Origin: Gnetum montanum
Lineage: Eukaryota; Streptophyta; Gnetopsida; Gnetales; Gnetaceae
Direction of reading: 5' to 3'
Length of the DNA: 64,000 nt
Assembly: GCA_015680685.1 (NCBI GenBank)
Contig: MNCI01007588.1
Coordinates: 290,075 to 354,074 of the forward strand
The notes beneath the pieces were generated by a model that was not told the origin of the DNA, made no database searches, and worked only from the letters and a program-made list of their open reading frames with translations. The translations under genes and the position numbers were made by a program. This document shows positions 24,479 to 36,900 of this stretch, piece after piece (the first letter of the stretch is position 1; every line of letters starts with the position of its first letter).

Positions 24479-25760
24479 TGGTTTCCATTTTTTTAAAAAA
24501 TGATGAGAATTCAAAGCATACCCCTTAGACAAAATAAATGAGCTACAAACAATGGTTATGGGACTAGAAAGACATGTTACCCATGCCTAAAGGTCCCTTC
24601 TAACTAAGGCCCTTTCTCACTTTTTGCTTCTCTTTTCTTCTTAAATAAGGAGCGATGGTTGTTCTATGGAAGCACTCTTATGTCTCAAGGGGATGGACTA
24701 GTCTTAGAGTGGCAATGTGAAGTCACTAAATGTGGTTGGTTTTGGTATGGAATAAGGATGGATTTTATTAGGTCATTTAACCACAAAATTCATAAGGGAC
24801 TTCCTGTGACCTTAATCAGGAACTCCATTCCACTTTCTCTCTCATTCATTGATGCTTTCAATGCCTAACCTCACTACCGATGTTCATGTTCTTGTTCGAT
24901 GTCTTAGTTTGATGTGTCGACATTCTTAGGTAGTTTCTTCTAAGTTTTTGTACTTAACTTTCCATAACCATTAATCATCCATGGGGCTAATGGACTCCAT
25001 GGTTTGAGGTTATGCAACAAAGGGCATGGGCCTACTTTGGGAAGGATCCACTTGCATACCTTTTGGTTGGGTTGGTTAAGTTCTTTATCCTTAGACATTC
25101 TCACAATCAAATCCTTTTACATGCCCCATCAATGACATCCAATTGTGTGTATCTTCACAATGTTTTTCAATGAAATCCTCTTTTCTGTTATTGTGAATTC
25201 TTTCAACCTCTTCAGGCATTTCATTGCATCTAGGCTTTTCAGAATTTAATAATGGATAATTTATCCATTTCACCTTATTTTTTAGTCTTCCTGCTAACAC
25301 TATTAAAGGAATCAATCCACCATAATCACAACCTAACAAGGTGTAACTACCGACGAGACAAGGTATCTAAAGGCTAGATGTTTCACATTGCATACTAATC
25401 CATAATCTTGTTGTGATTACAGTGGGAAAAATGGACTAGAAGTAGGACTATCTTCATCAAAGAAGAAGCAGTAGCACCATGTGACTAGGACCCTTCATGA
25501 TCATTGAATCTTCTTCCTTGCTCTTCAACTACCTTAGGAGTCAAATGTCAATTTTGGCCAAGGTGTTCAATCCTATTGTCATGAACACCCAATTTTGTAA
25601 AAGATTGTAAATCTATACACTTGGGCACTTAGAATCTATTTGTTTCATTTGAGTTAGTTTGCGTGTCAGTTAATAATCCCATACCTTCCCAATATTTTGT
25701 AACAGACTTGTTCCTCCTTTTGTTCACTCAAGGACAAGTTTTCATTTAGCCATGGGGGTA
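24479..25760 (+). other. H3 3' region, second part, with polypurine tract
   Basis: Non-coding continuation of the H3 3' region. Blocks at 24560-24600, 24700-24760 and 25030-25060 match H2 (50210-50780) and reversed H4 (59630-60010). The purine tract CATGGGGGTA at 25751-25760 abuts the 3' LTR. Unlike H2 and H4, no extra ORF remains; about 2 kb seems to be missing. Confidence 0.65.
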
Positions 25761-26666
25761 TGACGAAGTATATTTTTATTAGCCATGATATCGAATACTT
25801 GATATCGGGGGCCAAGAAGTGACATCGAATATTCGATATCATGGGATGTGTGCCAACCTATAAATATAGCACTTGGGTGCATGGTTTGGGAATACATTTT
25901 TATCATAGCATAGTAGAGCTCTTGCAATTTCTTTTCTCTAGAGTTAAAATATTTTCCAAAGTTCCTACAGTAGGATTCATTGAGTGTACAAATATTTATT
26001 CAAGCACTATTGTACCTAAGCATGGTAGTGTGTGCTACAATAAAGATGATCTTTTGATAAACCTTGTAGCACCTTGGCTAGATTCATTATTTTATTTATG
26101 CATTTAATGTTGTATGCAATTTCATTTAATAATTCCAATAATTAAGCTAAAGTAAGCTAAGATAAGTTAGCTAAGTTAAATAGTAATTAATTAAGCACAT
26201 AAGTACAACCACTTTGGGTTAAATAGCAATTAATTAAGCACATAAGTACAACCACTTTGGGCATGCACATGATTCTTGGTAATCCTAGCAACACTTAACA
26301 TTTAGTAACCCAATAGTGTTATACATGTTTAGGATGTGCATTGAACATGGGACCAAATGCTTATGTTAGGATAGTTAGTTATTAATTAGCAATTAGATTA
26401 GTTAAATTAGTTCATAAATTGAGTTTCAACTTGTTATTAATCGTAGATAAATAAAATATAAAATAATAAAAATCATGTGCCTCAATTACACTTAACCATA
26501 CAAGTAAGTTCCACAAGCGTAGTTGAGAAGACAATGATCGTCACAATTAGATTTCACATCATAGAACTAATGTACTTAGGAACTTAAGGTCTATAGAATT
26601 GGAGTAGATCACGCATGAATACTTGTGATCCATATGGTTGAGTGTAGGGGTACTTATTGCTCATCA
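25761..26666 (+). repeat. H3 3' LTR (LTR family B)
   Basis: 906 bases, TGACGAAGTA to GCTCATCA. TATAAATA at 25859-25866 lies downstream of four GATATC-type modules (25787-25842). A 50-base internal duplication (GTTAAATAGYAATTAATTAA...) lies at 26170-26270. Confidence 0.88.
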
Positions 26667-26726
26667 ATGCTCAAATAGTTACCTTACCCTCAAGGTAACC
26701 TTAGGCAAGCCTTCCAACACACGTAC
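26667..26726 (+). pseudogene. H2 gag, second fragment
   Basis: Sixty bases between H3 and Tat2. They read in the gag frame as a stretch resembling LSYPQGNPRY of H3 (14270) and run into the CGTAC target site of Tat2. Confidence 0.7.
26722..26726. other. Tat2 target-site duplication, left copy
   Basis: CGTAC, identical to 43425-43429. Confidence 0.9.
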
Positions 26727-28355
26727 TGTAACGACAGAAAACATCGATCGCTGGAAATACCGAGCAAAGATCCGTGTACACAGTCTTAACCACGGATTCG
26801 TGTGAGGGTCGTGCTGGAGAAAACGGATCCGAGGTGTCCTAAACGGTCTTGTTCGATCAGACAGGGACTTACTTAATCAGTAAATTATCGAATATTGCGA
26901 TAGTATATATTATAGATATATATTTCACGAAATAAATTAATTCAGTGAATTGTAGGAGTAGAAACAATGTAAAGAACTTGAAATACCAATAACGTCAACG
27001 CGACAAGGAAGATCAGATTTAGGAAAGATGTGTAATTCCTAGATCTATGATTTGACTTGAAAGCTGAATATATTGCATACAACGTTCCAACGGCAGACTT
27101 CGCTTATCTTTGTGCAAAGCATACATGAAACAACAAGAAAACTGTTTAAAAGGGAGAACAGAATGAAGGTTGATCTACCTCGTAAGCCAAAAGTGGAATG
27201 CAAGGAAGGTCAAGCCTGGATGTTTATCGATCAACTGTTTTTGATCAATAAACCTTGCCAATCGTACCAGATGATCTCTCGATCTCTGATCTGCTCCTTT
27301 TGCCCTCGGTAATCTTTGCTTAAAGCTGCTAATGATCACTAATGAAGAGGATAATGTTTTCGCCAAGAAGACTGATCACTCCCATTGCCAAGGCTCAAAC
27401 AATGCCTTATGTCCTTCGAAAGAAGAAAATCCCTCCCTCCCCTTTTTTTTCTTCGTCAACTAGGGTATTTATAAGTTCAGCATCATATGGGAAGGCATGG
27501 TCTTGATGACATGTGTCTCAAACTTTCAAAACACCGTTGACTTGACAATTTTTATGTTAAAGTTGGTCATGCCACATTACGTCTTGGGGGCGAGGTGCAT
27601 TGTAAACCACTCTTGCTGAAACTGCCTCATGATTACGCTACGATACGCTGATGAGCGTATTTTCACGCATGGATAACAAGTGCGTGTCTAGTACTGCCTT
27701 AGCTGACTTTATACTGCATTACGCTCGTTTACGCTGCGTAGCGTAGCAGAACGTAATGTGATGAATTCCACATGTGTTACACTTATTTATGCTGCAGAGC
27801 ATAATAGAGCGTAAAAGTGGTTAACTCAAGCTTTTTTTGTGCTTATTTACATCGCAAAGCATAATAGAGCGTAAAATGATCAACTTTTCAGCGCGTTACG
27901 CTTACTTACGTTGCATAGCGTAATAAAGCGTAAAGCGACCAATCTGCCATGCTTCTTTTGACGTTGACTTTGATTTCTTCGAGGCTCATTACGCTACTTT
28001 GCGTAATGGAGCGTGAATACAGTCTTGATCAAAAGACATGGTGGAATATGCGACAATTCGTAGACCACTGGTTAGACCTTAAACTTGTCATATTTGCAGA
28101 AGTTCCAAATTTCTGCTGACTTCATTGCTACAGTAAGCTACCTTCGTTACATCGCGCAGAATTACGCTGAGCGACATGATGCTACATTGCATAATGTAGC
28201 GTAAGAAGCAACAAAGTTAGAATTTTTTAAGAAATTTGGAGACTTGATGTTGCATGCCCTTTCGTGTTGTTCTACCTTCTAGATTTCTGCTACAAGCTTT
28301 TGCCTGAATTGTGAATCTTCGCCTTAGGCTGATTCACAATTTCCACGGTGTTTCA
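26727..28355 (-). repeat. Tat2 3' LTR
   Basis: 1629 bases, TGAAACACC on the minus strand to plus-strand TGTAACGAC. TATAAATA (minus) is at 27466-27473. From 27630 to 28210 there is a series of imperfect palindromes with TTACGC/GCGTAA arms. Confidence 0.93.
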
Positions 28356-28359
28356 ATGG

Positions 28360-28368
28360 CCCCTCTTT
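28360..28368 (-). promoter_or_regulatory. Tat2 polypurine tract
   Basis: Minus strand AAAGAGGGG, four bases before the 3' LTR. It primes plus-strand DNA synthesis. Confidence 0.8.
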
Positions 28369-29515
28369 GTTGACGTTTAGAGGGCTTGCCTGAAAGACGT
28401 CGACAAAGAATACGAAACACCAAATAGGTAAAAGTACCAACAACATCCGTTGATGGTTACTCATGTGTCGCCCTATCAATCTAGAAGTGCAGAAGTGGGA
28501 AAACTAAAGATAAAACGGTATGGGGGGAATTCTTACAGAAGCGAAAGGAGGGAGTTTCAGAGAAGACTCAAGTGGGTGAGTACAACGTTTTGCGAATAAG
28601 TCATGAGGCATCCTCCTGCGATTGCATTTGCATTGAGTTATACCATCATATTGTAGACAAAGGGGCTTGCAAGGATGAGTTTTGTTATGTCTGCACGACC
28701 TGGATGAGTTTTTTTTCATCCATTTTGCCGACTCCCCATTTTTTGGCGCCAACTAGGCGAGTTGCGTTGCGCTAGTTCATGGACTTGATTGTAATGTAGA
28801 CGCAGAAAGCGTATGTTGTGTATTCACATTTTGTACAAGGAAAGAAGATGGAATGGCCAAGGAGGGGAATAGGAACAAGAGGTCAGATTATGAGGAAGAC
28901 AAGGTTGCACTCCTAAGTAGACAGGCTAACCTGAGCGGCCATCTCAAAACGCTGTTTGTACTTCACTGCTCTGGTGAACGTACTTTTGAACGACGTCCTC
29001 ATATCAAGTAAACTGCAATAAAAAAAGAAAACATAGGACACCATTGCTTAGCCGAATCGCCAGAGAAGTTGTTGAAACAAGTACCGTCCAAGGCGAGAAG
29101 GAGTGAGTGGGCCGTGGGTAAGGGACCGTAGCAAGAGACTAGGGTCCCAATGTTGATGCTCAGCCTAGCAAGTCACCGTCAACCATCAGACTCATCACAC
29201 CAAACTAGTTATGCAAAGAACCCACCAGATGAATCTGTGAAGTTGGAGTTTGATAGCGATGATGACCAGAGATCCCCATGGCCGTGGCTGATGAGAAATC
29301 CCTTGGGGCTTCGGATGGCAAAACTGACCTCTCAGAAGTACCATCACTGAAATGGTTGCAGTAACGGTGTCTCCGAGGGATTAGTAGTATGCCTTTCGGC
29401 ATATTTGAGGAATCAGCAGAATGCCCGTGAGGTAGCGATGCTGGGGTTGTCCCAACATCCCACCCCATTCATTTTGCAGCCGCGCAGAGACATTTACGCT
29501 CGCTTGATTCATATG
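28369..29515 (-). other. Tat2 3' untranslated region, unrecognised
   Basis: About 1.15 kb between the repeat array and the purine tract. Short open stretches (28504-28752 and 29205-29468, minus) show no recognisable motif. Base composition is more GC-rich than the Athila-like elements around it. No function is assigned. Confidence 0.5.
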
Positions 29516-29532
29516 TTGGCAGTCTATAGGTC

Positions 29533-29990
29533 CCAGTTTTAAGTCCTAGTAGACTGTTGTTGCTGGTTTTAAGTCCCACCAGACCATGGTCTCGGTTTAA
29601 AGTCTAGGCGGACTGAAAAATGCTAGTTTTACGTCGTAGCGGACGGCGGTAGAGCTGATTTATGGTCTCAGCAGACCGTGCTGTGGATGTCAGTTTCATG
29701 TCATGACCCAGGGAAAAATCTGTGCTGGTTTTACGTCTCAGCAAATGGATGCTTACCTTTTCCAGTTTTATGTCATGGCGGACAGCCGGTGCTAGTTTAG
29801 CGTCGTGGTGGACGTGTGCAGGAAATGCCAGTTTTATGTCTTGACAGACCTGTACAACACTGCCAGTTTTACGTCATAGCGGACGATTGCAATTTTCTAG
29901 TTTTACATCGTGGCGGACAATCGTTGCCAGTTTAGCATCGTGGCAGACGCGTGCGGAGAATGCCAATTTTACGTCGTAGCGGACAATTGT
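29533..29990. repeat. Tat2 tandem-repeat array, about 14 degenerate units
   Basis: Units of the form CAGTTTTACGTCGTAGCGGAC recur every 25-37 bases, at about 29533, 29563, 29594, 29622, 29656, 29690, 29725, 29763, 29793, 29829, 29864, 29896, 29928 and 29963. The core is conserved while spacers vary. It lies between pol and the 3' LTR, where Tat elements commonly carry tandem repeats. Confidence 0.88.
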
Positions 29991-30019
29991 TGCACCTGAT
30001 GTTAACACTGGATATGTAG

Positions 30020-32310
30020 CTAGATGTAGTACCGCTTCAGGTATATATGGTTCACAGGATTTGATAACTCGTTGCCGTTGATGTCTGCTAGCTTGAATGC
30101 ACCGTTGCCATACACGCCGGCTACTAAGAAAGGGCCCACCTAGTTTGCAGAGAATTTGCCTACTAGTTCGTGAACGGGCTTGAGAACCAAATCTCCTTTC
30201 TCGATCAGACGTTGTTGAAGATTATGACGGTGCTTCTACCTTTTCTTATCTTGATACTTTTCGATGGTATCAAGCGTCTGTATTCGCTTCTCCTCTACTG
30301 AGTCCAAATCCATGATCCGAGACTCGGTGTGTTGAGCGTCGTTTATAATCGTGGAGAGGACCATCAGCAGAGAAGGAACTTGTAATTCGAGGGGCAGCAC
30401 CACCTCAGATCCATAGACTAGGCTATAGGGTGTACTGTCTATAGTTGTTCTACATGTGGCACGATACGCCCATAGCACATAGAGGATCTTTTCATGCCAT
30501 CGTCTTTTGTTACTGCTGAGCATTTTCTTGAGCAAATTGATAATGACCTTATTCATTGCTTTAGCTTGACCATTCGCTTGTAGGTAATAAGGAGAGAAAA
30601 AAGATTGTTTGATACTAAGGCTATCACAAAAAGATTTGGTTTCCACACTGCTAAATTGTGGCCCATTGTCAGTCACGATAGTCATCGAGAGGCCACATCT
30701 AGTTACGATGTTGTCCAAAGTGAAATGGCAGACCTGTTGAGATGTGATCTTTTGCAAAGGGATGGCTTCAACCCACTTCATGAAATATTCGGTAGCGGTG
30801 ATTATGAAGCTATGCCTTGCAGAAGATTTTGGTGCAATAGGCCTTATAATGTCTAATCCCCATCGTTGGAAGGGCCATGTAATCTGCATCGTGTGTAGTT
30901 CCGTACGCGACACATGTATAAGGTTCGCGTAACACTGACACGTGTCGCACGTTTTAATCTTTGTAAGATAGTCTTTTTCCATATATGGCCAATAATACCC
31001 TAAGCGATGGATTTTAGCGGCCATGGCCCGTGGGGCTACGTGTCCTCCACACAGTCCCTCGTGAACTTCGCTGACTATATGTTGTGCTTGGTCTTTGTTA
31101 ACGCAAGTAAGCAATACTCCATCAAAAGAGCATCTACAAAGGGTGTTGTCTCCTATGATGATGTATTGCCTAGCTCGCTTGCGGATTGCATCTTTTTGTG
31201 CGCACGTTAGCTCGTGTGGTGGTTCACCATACAGAAGGTAAGTTTTAATGTTATCGTACCATTTTGGCATTCCATCCGTGAGCAGTAAAAATATTTGTGC
31301 CATCTGAATGACAAGATCTGCACACTCTGTCATTAAGGTGGGACAAGTGTCAAACAGGTGCGGTGGCACATTCAATGCTAATGTAGCCAGTGCATCGGCT
31401 AGCGTGTTGTCATTTCGAGGCACGTGTTGGGCATCGGTTGCTGTGAACTGCTTCAGAAGATCTTTAGCCATATCGCAGTAGGGTTGTAAATGTACAGCCT
31501 TGCAGGTATAAACTCCTGTGATTTGATTTATCATGAGCATCGAATCACCCCTAATCGCCAGGTATTGAACATTAAGCTCTCTGGCTGTTAATAATCCCCT
31601 AAGGAGTCCCTTGTACTCTGCCACATTGTTCGTACAGGGGAAGGTCAAGTGGTAGGCGTACAGACGTACATCCTCAGGTGACAGCGTAATGACTATGGCG
31701 GCACTGCCACCTCTAGCGGTTGAAGCTCTGTCAAAATGTAACGTTGCTTTGAGGCCTGTTAGAATAGGGCTTAGACTATGTACATGTTTGTCGGGAAATT
31801 TAGGCTCTATCGTCGCCTGACTGTCAATAGGTGATGTCATTAGTTGGTCAGCTATCGCTTGACCTTTCATAGAAGATTGGCCAATGTAATGCAGATCGAA
31901 TTCTGCTGTGATAGCTTTCCAACGAGCTATCCTACTACTTTCATATAGGTTGTGAGTAATAGCTCTTAGGATGTTATTCTTGCAGATTATATTGACTTTT
32001 CTATGGAAGAGATAGTGTCTGCACTTTTTGAGCGCAAACACTAACGCTAAACAATTACGCTCTACTTCATTATACCTCGTTTCATATGCACATAGAGCAT
32101 GACTCAAGTAGTAGATGGGTACTTCTGACCCATCACCTCTCTTTTGACAGAGTAATGCAACTAGGGATACGTCTGAGGTTGCGAGGTAAATGTAGAATAG
32201 CTGATCCCTTTGTGGCGGGAATACTATTGGCAAGCGTTGAAGTTCTTATTTCAAGCTGTCAAACACACGTTGACAATTGTCTATCCATTCGAAATTAACC
32301 CCCTTCTTAA
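30020..32310 (-). pseudogene. Tat2 pol C-terminal half: RNase H, second RNase H, integrase
   Basis: The open stretch 30236-32233 is 665 codons. Residues about 1-135 are the RT-linked RNase H (YIYLATSDVSLVALL, then RYNEVERNCLALVFAL). Residues about 165-290 are a second RNase H with FDRAS, AEYKGL, RGDSMLMI and NDNTLADALA giving the D-E-D-D set. Integrase follows: a zinc site (H...H...C-x2-C, HEGLCGGH then CDTCQC), WGLDII (first Asp) and VTDNGPQF (second Asp). Then comes GQAKAMNK, where the expected catalytic Glu is Lys. After a TAG at 30236 the reading continues to 30020 through KFSAN and NPVNHIYLKRYYI, the usual pol end. Confidence 0.9.
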
Positions 32311-33499
32311 GCAAATGCTACATAGGGTGTAATTTATCTATTAATTTTGAGATGAACTGCCTGATAAACTGTAACCGCCCTTGCAACCTGCGTAATTGCT
32401 TGAGACTTGTAGGGGGTGTCAACTCAACGATGGCCTTGACCTTGTCAGGGTCTACTCGTCTGTCAGTTTTCGACACCACAAACCCTAGCATGCATCCGAT
32501 TTTGACTCCGAATACGCACTTCTTTAGGTCGAGCCGGAGGTTGTATTTAGAGCATCTTTTAAGGACTAACTCTAGGTCCTCTAAATGATCTTCCGACCTT
32601 ACAGACTTAACAGCTATATCGTCAACATAATCATTCAGTCTTCCTAGGAGATAATCATTAAAGATGTACTTCATAGCTCGTTGATACGTAGCTCCGGCAT
32701 TTTTTAAACCAAAAGGCATCATAGTGTAACAAAAGGTCCCCCAGGGTGTCATGAATGTTGTGGTCAGCTAGTGTTCTGGGTTGATGCAAATCTGATTATA
32801 GCCTGAAAAACCATCCATGAAGGATAAACGTGCATGCCCAGCGGTTGTATCTACTAGTTGGTCGATACTCGGTAGCGGGAAGTTGTCCTTGATTATGGCT
32901 TTGTTCAAGTCTCGGAAGTCTATGCAGATGCGTATCCCTCCAGTCTTTTTAGGAACAACTACAATGTTAGATACCCAGTCTGAGTAATCGACCGCATGGA
33001 TGAAACCAGCCTGGTACAGTTTAGTGATCTCATCACATATTGCTAGCGCGATTTTTGGCTTAATTTTCCTTGCTTTTTGTCTAATCGCTTTAATATGAGG
33101 GTCTAGAATTATGTTGTGTTGTATTAGCCTTGGATCTAGTCCCAGTATATCTTCATATGACCATGCGAATACTGTGACGTTATTCTGGAGTACCTATTTT
33201 ATATTGTCATGTGCCTTTTGGTCCAATAAAGAACTCACCTTACGAGTTTTGTTCTCACCTTTATGCGTAACCACAGGGACCTCGTTAAGGGGCTCTTCGG
33301 TTACATCTCCAGCCTCTAGATCTATTGTGTGCATCGATTGTTCTAGCTAGTCTAGAGACATTTCCGACGTGGCTATGGTTGCGTCATTGAGGGAAAGGCT
33401 AGTCCCTACTAGTGTGAGATCAAATTGTCTAACGATTCCCCCATGTGGGCCTGTTAAGGCTAGGGGTACAGATAAAGTTGCGTCCATTTGCCAACTATC
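32311..33499 (-). pseudogene. Tat2 reverse transcriptase
   Basis: Reads from about 33499 to 32318. The fingers hold AGFIHAVDYSDWVSNIVVVP and IRIDFRDLNKAI; the palm holds LSFMDGFSGYNQI, MPFGLKNAGATYQRAM and the catalytic loop DYVDDIAVKS (complete); then GFVVSKTDRRVDPDKV. In-frame stops near 32760, 33190 and 32315 each differ from a Gln codon by one C-to-T change. It begins about 5 kb after protease, an unusual separation. Confidence 0.88.
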
Positions 33500-33959
33500 C
33501 TACAAAATTGCCAAATATGAAATTGATTAGAAAAATGCTAAGTTAAATGCCGCAAGTATTGGTGTATGATGCTTGGTGTAGTTTGAAAAGGTATGGTATG
33601 ACATTGCCAAGCGTGAAGAGCTAACTGAATTTTGAATACCGTGAACAACCTGTAATTAATGTGACCCGATTACGAAGTGATAAGGTGTAATAGTTTAAGG
33701 TCGTTTCGGACTGTAATGTATGTGATATCTACCACATTAATGCCCTAATCTTCGGGTTCCATCTCATGCTGACACCAACGTTTAGGTAAGTCCTGCTTTA
33801 ATCGGGTGTCAAGTCTGTTAGTCTTGCATATTATAAGTAAGTGGTTCATATCAAAAATAGGTTGTTGGCCATTGCGAATTCGAATTCAGCTATCGCAGAG
33901 AGAGAGAAAGAGAAAAAGATAGCAGTGCGTTATTTGTGAAGGTTTACAGAACTGTAACT
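33500..33959 (+). promoter_or_regulatory. possible promoter and 5' UTR of the antisense gene
   Basis: No ORF on either strand. TATTATAAGTA lies near 33829 and a GAGAGAGAGAAAGAGAAAAAG-like purine stretch at 33897-33920, typical of plant 5' UTRs, is followed by the ATG at 33960. On the minus strand TTTTGTAG at 33507-33500 could be a splice acceptor in front of RT. Confidence 0.4.
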
Positions 33960-36900
33960 ATGGCACCAAAGGTGAGAGGAAAGAATGCCAAATTGGCAAA
34001 AATCGATGAAGTACAAGGGAGTCTGTAGCACGCTTCACAGGCCTTGGTCGAAGTATGAGATGTTACTCCCCTGAATCGGTAGGTCATCTCTCACTTATTC
34101 GCATTGCTTTCAGTGATATATTTTTTCTTTTGTTTATTCTTTTGAGTTATCTGCGTAAACTAGAGTTTTGGGATATAGACCTTGTATTAAAACAAGTGTT
34201 TAGATAGTGGTATTGCGTCTATCACCATTGTCTGAGACAAACCTTGCACTGTTGTAAGGGTTTAAGCGATTTTGGGTGCGTGGCTAAAGCGTAATTTGTA
34301 GTTTTCCTAAGCATGCAATGAAATCTAGATTTAGACTTTTGTCTGATGGTAACATGTTTATGTTCTATACAGCATAATGGTGAAATCTATCCTAATTATT
34401 TTGGACATAGTTGGGGTTTTGTGTTGTATAAACCCTCCCACAGCCAATGTTCCTCCCCCTCAAACTCGCCTACAGGGGAAAGCAATATGGTTCCAGAAGG
34501 GTGCACAGGAGTTCTTGCAGTTTTTGTTGCATAACTACAGCATCATCGTTTGGTCGCATTTGCCGGGCAATGTGGCTACAACCATTTTGGAAAATTTGTT
34601 AGTCGGTTCTACACAGGGCATTTTGGCTTTCCTGACAGACGGAGCTATTGACACTGGTCAACCTCAAGACCACGAACCTAGCACCAAAGGATTAAGGCGT
34701 TTAAGTTGGATCTGGGAGATGCCCAGATTTAGCTGTTATCATGCCTATAACACTTTGTTTGTAGCCCGTCATGTCTCAACCTACTTTCATAATCCATCGG
34801 GCACGGTGTATTACTCAGGCAGGTAAGTCATTTTACTTGCAGTGATGTTATTATGTTTTCTAATGTTTGAACTTGTAGAGCGTGGGATAGTAATGCGCTA
34901 TATGATACAGGTTCTTTATTAATGAAAATGGGTTATTGGGCAATAATGATACGTTGTCCCTCACCGAAAGGGCAATAAATGAGTTTACGTCCACTAGAAA
35001 CGTACGCATTGGTGTCATGGGGCAAATGGCCTTCGAGATTCCTGAGTATCCCACCCATTACTCCAATTCTTTCAAGAATTGTCAGAGCCTCGGATGGTTA
35101 CATGAGGAATGGACTTTGAACCCGCCCCTCACCCTTGCGGACATGCAAAGGAAGCTTCCTCCATTTCCTTTGCCATTCAGACCTGGTAAGGTTTCGTCGT
35201 TATAATTAGTTACAAGATATTATTATTTGAAATTTTGTATAACATTGTCTTTGCTATCTTGACTTGTGTTATCAGTTAGGGAATCTTGGGAAGTTACCAT
35301 CATGATTTCCAGCCATGAGGTGAACACCCTCCTCTTCCGTTACGGCGACATAAAGGAAGCACAACGCTGGCTCAACCATGCGGCGGCCCCAGCTACATTG
35401 GTTACTAAGCTACAGGAGGTGAGGCTAATGCATTTTTTCCTGGCTGTAACCCCCGATGTCCCCGCAAGTGAAATGCTAACCCTAGTTAACTCCTTCAGTG
35501 AGGGGGTTGAACATTTTTGCACGCATGTGCATAACGTGCATGTACATTTTGACATTGATGCTCAGCTGTTTACTAACCTTTTCGGTGTCCCTTCTGATGG
35601 TCTTCCCATAGAAGAAAAGTCGAGGAGAAGCCTCAAATGTCAGGAAGAGCTGGAGGAGTGGCTGGGGACTAAGAAGGACACGAAGGGGATTCCTTGTTGG
35701 AGGTTGCCAAGACCATTTATCCCCTATTCCAAGCCCGGGCCTTCCCTAGAACACTCTCGTAGGGGAAGTTCTTCACCATAGAACAGGCCCGTATCATGCG
35801 AGAGGTGATAGAGGAAGGGACCCAATTCGACTGGGCGAGCTATTTCGCCGAAGGGTTATGCACTGAAATGATCAGGCTCCACCAAAAGCTCGACTCCCAT
35901 TTCAGTGTGCACTTTGCCTTTTTCATAGCTTGCCTCCAACATTTTTCCGAATTTTTGGTTGTCCAGAGAAATGGGGTTTGGGTGCAACAGGACCGAGACC
36001 AGTTATCTAAACCCTGGATCTCCCACCTCTTCGGCACTACCCGGTCATAGGATCCTCCGGAGGGAAATGGGGAGTCATTTTATATAACGACTAGGAATGT
36101 GGCGGCACCTCGAATGCGAGGCTTTGACAGTGTAGGTGGGGCACTTCCCTCTTACACCCGTGATGCGTCAGGGGGGAAGCGCCTGGCAGCAGAAATAGTG
36201 GATGCTTCGGTTCAACGTAAAAGGCCTAGTCTAACCGAGGCGCTTGTGGAGCTGGCAGGTGGCACAGGAAGAACTGTACAAGTCAGGTTTCAGTGGAGTA
36301 AACTTCCACCTGGTAAGCGAGAGGATACAGTAAAAGTTATGGTAATTGTTGTTTTACACAACTTATTCAAGGTGTTTTGAATTATTTAAGTGTATTATAT
36401 GGTAGGAACAGGGAGACCTACAGAGTAGTTGACCCCTGAGACAGGGGCTATGGTGTTACGGCATGTGGAAGGGGCCCCAGTTTTGGAAGAGGAGGCCCCA
36501 GTTATTAGAGTGAGTGACGCACAGACCCTTGTGAGCGAAGAGAGAGTGGAGGCAGAGAACGTTGACGCACTTCCCACTAGGACAGGAAGAGGTAATCAGT
36601 CTATTAAAATTTTTAAGAGATTCTGTTATTAGCCAAAATTTTTGACTTAATTATATCAGAGATGAACGAGGTGATTCCCCGTCCACCGTTGTAAGCAGAG
36701 TGTGGGGCGAATTCCCCGATAAATTCGCCTTTATGGAAGGTGTCATCGGTGATATGATCGAGCGCTTAGAATGCGTCGATCCTGGGGCTAGTATGTTGCG
36801 GCTATCGTATGCTTATTTTGTTATAAGGTTACAGTGCTTAATTACATTTGATCTAATATTTGTCATCAGGAGCTCGCCTTCGATGGGACTCTACGGAGCC

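Larger units (their letters stand above)
11288..26666 (+). mobile_element. H3: Athila-like Ty3/gypsy element inserted in H2 gag
   Basis: 15.4 kb including a nested 5.25 kb copia. It has a 5' LTR, tRNA-Asp-like primer site, gag, protease, RT, RNase H, integrase, 3' region, purine tract and 3' LTR, all on the plus strand. Flanks are ATGTC (11283-11287) and ATGCT (26667-26671), an imperfect target duplication. The host gag reading joins naturally across it. All genes are interrupted. Confidence 0.8.

Noticed and set aside
29205-29468. Possible small protein in the Tat2 3' region
   Set aside because: No motif, no homologue within the window and no supporting start context; chance openness in GC-richer DNA is enough.
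29533-29990. CRISPR-like array of short repeats with variable spacers
   Set aside because: Repeats are degenerate, spacers vary from a few to about 16 bases, and the array lies between pol and the LTR of a plant Tat element. Tandem repeats are common there.
34860-35054. Minus-strand ORFs under the antisense gene
   Set aside because: Shadows of exons on the plus strand; they cross the intron boundaries and show no domain.
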